Source of the DNA: JAAZGD01 sp034003765
GTDB lineage: Bacteria > Bacillota > Clostridia > Peptostreptococcales > Anaerovoracaceae
DNA length: 37,098 nt
Assembly: GCA_034003765.1 (NCBI GenBank)
Contig: JAVEXZ010000017.1
Coordinates: 1-37,098 of the forward strand
Reading direction: 5' to 3'
The notes under the pieces are model-generated. The model was not told the DNA's origin. It made no database searches and saw only the letters and a list, made by a program, of their open reading frames with translations. Below, piece by piece: positions 32,703 through 37,098 of this stretch. How positions within the stretch are numbered: the first letter of the stretch is position 1; each line of letters begins with the position of its first letter. A program made the translations under genes and the position numbers.

Positions 32703-33971
32703 ATGGCTAAGGAAAAAGTAGTACTAGCGTATTCGGGAGGATTGGACACGTCCATTATTATCCCATGGTTGAAAGAAAACTACGATGTTGAAGTAATTGC
32801 AGTTTGTTGTGATGCTGGACAGAAGGAGGATTTTTCTGCAATCAGACAGAAGGCCCTTGACACTGGAGCGTCAAAGGCCCATGTTATAGACCTCAAAGAA
32901 GAGTTTATCACTGACTTTATATGGCCCACCTTAAAAGCAGGAGCTGTTTACGAAAATGATTATCTTCTTGGAACTTCCATGGCAAGACCATTAATGGCAC
33001 AAAAATTAGTAGAAGTAGCTGAAGCAGAAGGAGCATATACCATTGCCCATGGATGTACAGGCAAGGGCAATGATCAGGTTCGTTTTGAGGTAACAATAAA
33101 AGCATTAAACCCAGCCATTAAAATAATAGCCCCTTGGAGAATATGGGACCTTACTTCTAGGGAAGACTGCATCGAATATGCAAAGGATCATAATGTACAA
33201 ATTGCCCAGACCAAAGAGAATATTTATAGCCGCGATGAAAATATTTGGCATATCAGTCATGAAGGTGGCAATCTTGAGAACCCTTGGAACAAGCACAAAG
33301 ATGATATTCATGTACTTAGTGTCACACCAGAAAATGCACCAGATAAGGCAACAGAGATAGAAATTCATTTTGAAAAAGGGGTACCAACAATGATTAATGG
33401 TAAGGCTATGGGACCAGTGGAATTGCTTACCGAGCTTAATACCCTAGGTGGTGCTAATGGTATAGGAACCGTTGATATAGTTGAGAACCGTTTAGTAGGT
33501 ATGAAATCTCGAGGTGTGTACGAAACACCAGGTGGAACTATCCTATATAAAGCTCACAATGCATTGGAAAAATTAATATTGGACAGGGATACCATGCAAT
33601 ATAAAACCATTGTTGCTGAAAAATGGGCCCAATTAGTTTATGATGGATTGTGGTTTACTCCCTTAAGAGAGGCTATCCAATCCTTTGTAGACAAAACCCA
33701 GGAACTAGTGGATGGAGATGTTATAGTAAAGCTCTACAAGGGCCAGGCCATCCCTGTTGCTACTCAATCTCCAAACTCTCTATATAGTGAGGAATTTGCC
33801 ACATTCAGTAAAGACGAGGTATACAAGCAGAGTGATGCTGAAGGATTTATTAATTTATTTAGCTTGCCACTAAAGATCCGTGCCATACAAAAGCAGGTTA
33901 AAGAAGGAGGTGCAGAAGACAATGAAGCTTTGGAAAGGAAGGTTCTCAAAGCAGGCGACTTCATCTGCTAA
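32703..33971 (+). CDS. argG: Argininosuccinate synthase
   Basis: ArgG joins citrulline and aspartate with ATP to form argininosuccinate. I choose ATG 32703 (422 residues), preceded by GGAGAGGAGG; the upstream frame from 32655 lacks an RBS and is not family-like. The PP-loop ATP motif YSGGLDTS (10-17) is present, as are GCTGKGNDQVRFE and the aspartate/citrulline-binding YSRDENIWHISHEGG. The C-terminus runs about 20 residues past the usual end and overlaps argH by 50 bp, because the frame has no stop between the family-like end (LPLKIRAIQKQV) and 33971. It is the first gene of the argG-argH-rlmN run. Confidence 0.95.
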   Translation: MAKEKVVLAYSGGLDTSIIIPWLKENYDVEVIAVCCDAGQKEDFSAIRQKALDTGASKAHVIDLKEEFITDFIWPTLKAGAVYENDYLLGTSMARPLMAQKLVEVAEAEGAYTIAHGCTGKGNDQVRFEVTIKALNPAIKIIAPWRIWDLTSREDCIEYAKDHNVQIAQTKENIYSRDENIWHISHEGGNLENPWNKHKDDIHVLSVTPENAPDKATEIEIHFEKGVPTMINGKAMGPVELLTELNTLGGANGIGTVDIVENRLVGMKSRGVYETPGGTILYKAHNALEKLILDRDTMQYKTIVAEKWAQLVYDGLWFTPLREAIQSFVDKTQELVDGDVIVKLYKGQAIPVATQSPNSLYSEEFATFSKDEVYKQSDAEGFINLFSLPLKIRAIQKQVKEGGAEDNEALERKVLKAGDFIC

Positions 33972-35232
33972 TCAATTTAATGCTTCCATAGAAGTAGATC
34001 AAAGAATGTATCGGCAAGATATCCTTGGCAGTATTGCACATAGTAAAATGTTGGCTCGCCAAGGAATTATTAGCGAAGCTGAAAGAGATTCAATAATCAT
34101 GGGATTAGATGAAATCCTTCGGGAATATGAAGAGGGTTCTATTCAATTCACTGTAGAAGATGAAGATATACATATGGGAATTGAATCTCGTTTAACAGAG
34201 AAAATCGGGGATGCAGGGAAAAAGCTTCATACAGCCCGAAGCAGAAATGATCAAGTGGCTACAGACCTTAGAATGTATCTTAAAGAAGAAATTGATGAGA
34301 TTGTCAGATTGACAGAGGATCTCATTGAACTTATAGACAAATTGATAAAGGATCATGAGAACACCATAATGCCAGGATATACTCATATGCAAAGAGCGCA
34401 ACCCGTAACATTAGCTTGGCATCTATCTGCATACCGAGAAATGCTTTTAAGGGACAAGGAGCGTTTCTGGGACACTTACAATAGAACGGATTCTTTACCC
34501 TTGGGGGCCTGCGCCCTGGCGGGAACATCCTACAATATTGATCGAGAATTTGTGAAAGAGGAATTAGGTTTTTCTCGTATCTGCCTCAGCACAATGGACG
34601 CAGTTAGCGATAGAGATTTCGCTCTTGAATTCATTTTCTCAGTTTGCCTAACTATGATGCACCTTTCTAGGTTCTGTGAAGAAATTGTTTATTGGAATAG
34701 CAAAGAATTTGATTTTGTGGAAATTGACGATGCCTACAGTACAGGGTCAAGCATAATGCCCCAAAAGAAAAACCCAGATATGGCTGAGCTAATCAGAGGT
34801 AAAACTGGTCGGGTATATGGAGACCTAATGGCCCTTCTTACGGTTATGAAGGGGCTGCCTCTAGCATATAACAAGGACATGCAAGAAGACAAGGAACCTG
34901 TTTTTGACGCAGGAGACACCCTCAAAGATGCCCTTGAAATATTCACCCAGATGCTTGCCACTATGGTGTTCAAAAAGGAAAATATGGAAATGGCGGCTAG
35001 AAAAGGCTTTATGAATGCCACAGATGCAGCAGATTACCTGGTAAAAAAAGGCGTGCCATTTCGGGATTGTCATGAAATAATAGGGTCTATGGTTTTGGGC
35101 TGTCTTGACTGCGGCAAAGCCATTGAAGAATTAGAACTTGATGAGCTAAAAGCTTACTCTCCATTATTTGATAGTGATATATATGCTGCTATAGAATTAA
35201 AAACCTTAATCAAGGCAAGGAAGCAAAAATAA
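33922..35232 (+). CDS. argH: Argininosuccinate lyase
   Basis: ArgH splits argininosuccinate into arginine and fumarate. From ATG 33922 it has 436 residues, starting with the family-typical MKLWKGRFSKQA and with AAGGAGG at about 33904-33910 as RBS. Superfamily motifs are HTARSRNDQVATDLR, the TxxH-type loop PGYTHMQRAQPVTLAWH and the flexible signature GSSIMPQKKNPD (275-286), which carries the catalytic Ser. It lies inside the last 50 bp of argG in another frame and shares one base with the rlmN start (TAATG), so translation of the three genes is coupled. Confidence 0.95.
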   Translation: MKLWKGRFSKQATSSANQFNASIEVDQRMYRQDILGSIAHSKMLARQGIISEAERDSIIMGLDEILREYEEGSIQFTVEDEDIHMGIESRLTEKIGDAGKKLHTARSRNDQVATDLRMYLKEEIDEIVRLTEDLIELIDKLIKDHENTIMPGYTHMQRAQPVTLAWHLSAYREMLLRDKERFWDTYNRTDSLPLGACALAGTSYNIDREFVKEELGFSRICLSTMDAVSDRDFALEFIFSVCLTMMHLSRFCEEIVYWNSKEFDFVEIDDAYSTGSSIMPQKKNPDMAELIRGKTGRVYGDLMALLTVMKGLPLAYNKDMQEDKEPVFDAGDTLKDALEIFTQMLATMVFKKENMEMAARKGFMNATDAADYLVKKGVPFRDCHEIIGSMVLGCLDCGKAIEELELDELKAYSPLFDSDIYAAIELKTLIKARKQK

Positions 35233-36314
35233 TGGTAAAAAATCTAAAGGAATATACCTTGGAAGAACTAGAAGAAATCGCAAAAGCTCTAGGAGAGCCT
35301 TCCTATCGTGGAAAACAGATGATGGGCTGGCTTTACAAAGGGATTAAGAGTTTTGAAGAGATGAAAAATATACCCAAAACTTTTACAGATAAATTAATGG
35401 CTGAAGGATATTCCATAGGATCCCCAGCCATTCTTCGTCTCCAGACCTCAAAGCTTGATGATACTAAAAAAGTTCTCTTTGGCCTATGGGACCATCAAGG
35501 GGTAGAAACAGTTTTAATGAAATATCGCTATGGAAATACGGTGTGTATATCCAGCCAAGTTGGTTGTAATATGGGTTGCGAGTTCTGTGCTTCTGCTATA
35601 GGAGGTAAGAAAAGAAATCTTACTCCTGGAGAAATGGTGGATCAAGTAGTAGGGATGGCCAATTTAGCTGATGGCCCTATTACCCATATAGTGGTTATGG
35701 GAACAGGAGAACCTTTTGATAATTACGAAAATTTGTCGAAATTTTTAAGGATTATTCATGAACCTGCTGGCATGGGTTTGGGCTACCGCCACATCACAGT
35801 ATCTACTGTGGGTTTGGTAGATAAAATAGAGATGTTCGGAGACGATTTCCCCCAAGTTAACTTGGCAATTTCTCTTCATGCCCCCAACGATAGGATTAGA
35901 GAGAAGATAATGCCTATCAATAAAAAATATGGTGTTAACCACCTGATACAAGTGGGCAAAGACCATATTAAAAAAACCAGCCGACGACTTACATTTGAGT
36001 ATGCTCTAATAGAAGGCCTAAATGACACAGACAAAGAGGCAAGAGAACTGGGCTCTCTTCTTAGAGGGATGCTTTGCCATGTTAACCTGATAGCTCTTAA
36101 TGAGGTGGAGGAGTCAAAGTATAAAGGGACCCCAAGAGAGGGGGTAGAGTCCTTTCGCAAAATTCTGGAAAATGCTGGAATCCAAGTTACCATCAGGAGA
36201 GAATTAGGACAAGATATCAATGCAGCTTGCGGACAACTTCGTCTTGCAGAGGAGGGTGGTTGCGTGTATAATTGTGATAATAGTCGATTAGGGAAATCGT
36301 TACTAAATGAATAG
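35232..36314 (+). CDS. rlmN: 23S rRNA/tRNA adenine-C2 methyltransferase RlmN
   Basis: RlmN is a radical SAM enzyme that methylates C2 of A2503 in 23S rRNA and A37 in some tRNAs. The 360-residue protein has the cluster motif CNMGCEFC (Cys112, Cys116, Cys119; CxxxCxxC), VMGTGEPFDNYENL, and the catalytic C-terminal Cys333 in INAACGQLR, which pairs with a second catalytic Cys in the radical core. These match RlmN rather than the resistance paralogue Cfr, but the two are close and I judge from overall similarity. Its ATG overlaps the argH stop by one base. Confidence 0.93.
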   Translation: MVKNLKEYTLEELEEIAKALGEPSYRGKQMMGWLYKGIKSFEEMKNIPKTFTDKLMAEGYSIGSPAILRLQTSKLDDTKKVLFGLWDHQGVETVLMKYRYGNTVCISSQVGCNMGCEFCASAIGGKKRNLTPGEMVDQVVGMANLADGPITHIVVMGTGEPFDNYENLSKFLRIIHEPAGMGLGYRHITVSTVGLVDKIEMFGDDFPQVNLAISLHAPNDRIREKIMPINKKYGVNHLIQVGKDHIKKTSRRLTFEYALIEGLNDTDKEARELGSLLRGMLCHVNLIALNEVEESKYKGTPREGVESFRKILENAGIQVTIRRELGQDINAACGQLRLAEEGGCVYNCDNSRLGKSLLNE

Positions 36315-36334
36315 AAAATAAGGAGGCGGTTGTT

Positions 36335-36757
36335 ATGGTGAAATTAGTCGTAGGTCGCAAGGGTTCAGGCAAAACTAAGATTATGGTAGAGATGGCAAAC
36401 GAAGCAGCGGAGACTAGCACAGGAAGCATCGTTTTTATAAATACCGACGACAGGTTGATGTATGATCTTGTTCATAAAATACGATTCATATGTATGGAAG
36501 AATTCCCGCATATTACAAATAGTGACGAATATATAGGTTTCCTTTATGGCATAATCAGCGGAGACCACGATATAGCAGAGATATTTATTGATAGTATTCT
36601 AAAGCATGCTGATTTTGAACTCCCTGACCTAGCTGAGTTCATCGAAAGGCTTAAAGATATTTCAGACAACCACGAAGTAGACTTTCTTGTTAGCATTAGT
36701 GCTGACAAAGAGCAACTGGACAATGTTTGTCTAGATGGTTGTAAAATACTTAATTAG
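36335..36757 (+). CDS. Small P-loop protein, unknown function
   Basis: This 140-residue protein begins with a clear Walker A motif GRKGSGKTK (residues 7-15). Further on, IVFINTDDRLMYDLV and VDFLVSISADKEQL look like the beta strands of a compact P-loop NTPase core, without an obvious catalytic Walker B acidic pair. I do not recognise a named family, although I recall similar short proteins in clostridia, some loosely annotated as ATPase or PilT-like. A strong AAGGAGGCGG RBS precedes it, 20 bp after rlmN, so it is probably the last gene of the arg-rlmN run. Nucleotide binding is likely; the role is unknown. Confidence 0.85.
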   Translation: MVKLVVGRKGSGKTKIMVEMANEAAETSTGSIVFINTDDRLMYDLVHKIRFICMEEFPHITNSDEYIGFLYGIISGDHDIAEIFIDSILKHADFELPDLAEFIERLKDISDNHEVDFLVSISADKEQLDNVCLDGCKILN

Positions 36758-36765
36758 AGAACAAA

Positions 36766-36805
36766 GGGGTTGTCAGCACCGAAAGGTCAAGGCAATCCCG
36801 TTTTT
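36766..36805 (+). terminator. Probable rho-independent terminator after the P-loop gene
   Basis: GGGGTTG (36766-36772) pairs with CAATCCC (36793-36799, one G-U), with an inner ACC-GAAA-GGT tetraloop hairpin, followed by GTTTTT. It lies 9 bp after the stop codon. Confidence 0.65.
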
Positions 36806-36819
36806 ACTAGGAGCAGGGT

Positions 36820-37098
36820 ATGAAGCTATCCATTGCATTGATACAAATGATGGGCTCAATGGACAAGACAGCATCCATAGAAAAAGCCCGCAAAATGATT
36901 CTTGAGGCTGCCAAAAATGGGGCCAGATTAATTGTATTACCAGAAATGTGGAACTGCCCCTATTCAAGTGACTACTTCAAAGATTACGCAGAGCCAGAGG
37001 ATGGCCAGACCTATAGTTTTATGGCTTCAATTGCAAAAGCTGCCAACATATATCTTGTGGGAGGATCTATTCCTGAGAGGGATCAAGGAAGAGTCTTT
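36820..37098 (+). CDS. Nitrilase-superfamily carbon-nitrogen hydrolase, N-terminal part (3' end outside window)
   Basis: ATG 36820, with AGGAG at about 36809-36813, opens a frame that stays open to the window edge and gives 93 residues. It begins MKLSIALIQM and has LIVLPEMWNCPYSSDYF, with the first catalytic Glu (Glu42) of the Glu-Lys-Cys triad, then GQTYSFMASIAKAANIYLVGGSIPE. This is the pattern of the Nit2/omega-amidase and N-carbamoylputrescine amidase branch. The Lys and Cys of the triad lie beyond the window, so the precise substrate (2-oxoglutaramate or 2-oxosuccinamate in Nit2 proteins) is open. Confidence 0.88.
   Translation, partial: MKLSIALIQMMGSMDKTASIEKARKMILEAAKNGARLIVLPEMWNCPYSSDYFKDYAEPEDGQTYSFMASIAKAANIYLVGGSIPERDQGRVF

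Noticed and set aside
32213..32755. Long minus-strand frame rich in repeated RAIIELLSSYY-like residues
   Set aside because: It is produced by the 11-bp tandem repeat, which opens every frame because 11 is not divisible by 3, and it runs through the N gap; there is no RBS or family resemblance.

Overview
The window looks like a chromosomal core region of a low-GC, Gram-positive-type anaerobe, most likely class Clostridia (Bacillota). This rests on AT-rich sequence, strong AGGAGG ribosome binding sites, the order pyrH-frr-uppS-cdsA-dxr-rseP-ispG-polC followed by rimP-nusA-ylxR-ylxQ-infB-rbfA-nrnA-truB-ribF-rpsO-pnp, a PolC-type replicase, an isoleucine T-box in front of ileS, and a PaaK/ACT pair typical of amino-acid-fermenting anaerobes. 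I cannot name the genus. Three 100-N gaps (17703-17802, 25925-26024, 32467-32566) show that this is a draft scaffold; all three lie in tandem-repeat or low-complexity DNA.

Layout. 1-398: C-terminal end of a heavy-metal P-type ATPase. 675-2837 (minus): a large M28-type metallopeptidase lipoprotein, converging on the ATPase across a bidirectional terminator. 3096-14784: a long plus-strand run for UMP kinase, ribosome recycling, undecaprenyl and phospholipid precursors, the MEP isoprenoid genes dxr and ispG, the site-2 protease RseP and PolC, ending with a phenylacetate-CoA ligase-like enzyme and a double-ACT protein. 14791-23271: the rimP-nusA-infB translation/transcription operon from its own extended -10 promoter, continuing through rbfA, nrnA, truB and ribF. 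23275-25871: rpsO (own promoter, candidate S15 leader, terminator) and pnp. 25872-26605: a repeat-rich spacer. 26606-28387: a small membrane protein, cysK and cysE (cysteine synthesis). 28586-31955 (minus): ileS with Ile T-box and consensus promoter. 31991-32702: a second repeat-rich spacer containing an IS200/IS605 right-end or omegaRNA-like remnant. 32703-36757: argG-argH-rlmN and a P-loop protein. 36820-end: the start of a nitrilase-superfamily gene.

How the genes work together: most are housekeeping. uppS uses the isoprenoid units to which dxr and ispG contribute; cysE makes the O-acetylserine that cysK uses; argG and argH catalyse the last two steps of arginine synthesis; NusA, IF2, RbfA, RimP, S15 and PNPase serve RNA and ribosome metabolism.

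Most notable points: (1) PolC lacks the DEDDh proofreading exonuclease normally inserted in its PHP domain; a linker of roughly 15 residues sits there, while all nine expected PHP metal ligands appear intact. (2) An orphan IS605-type right end, shaped like the 3' part of a TnpB omegaRNA, lies without any tnpB just upstream of the ileS promoter. (3) Five unrelated families of short tandem repeats (units 11, 22, about 23, 24-25 and 36 bp) occupy the two large spacers; the 11-bp array is bounded by inverted repeats and the 36-bp array carries -10-like hexamers. I saw no CRISPR array, tRNA, rRNA or prophage.
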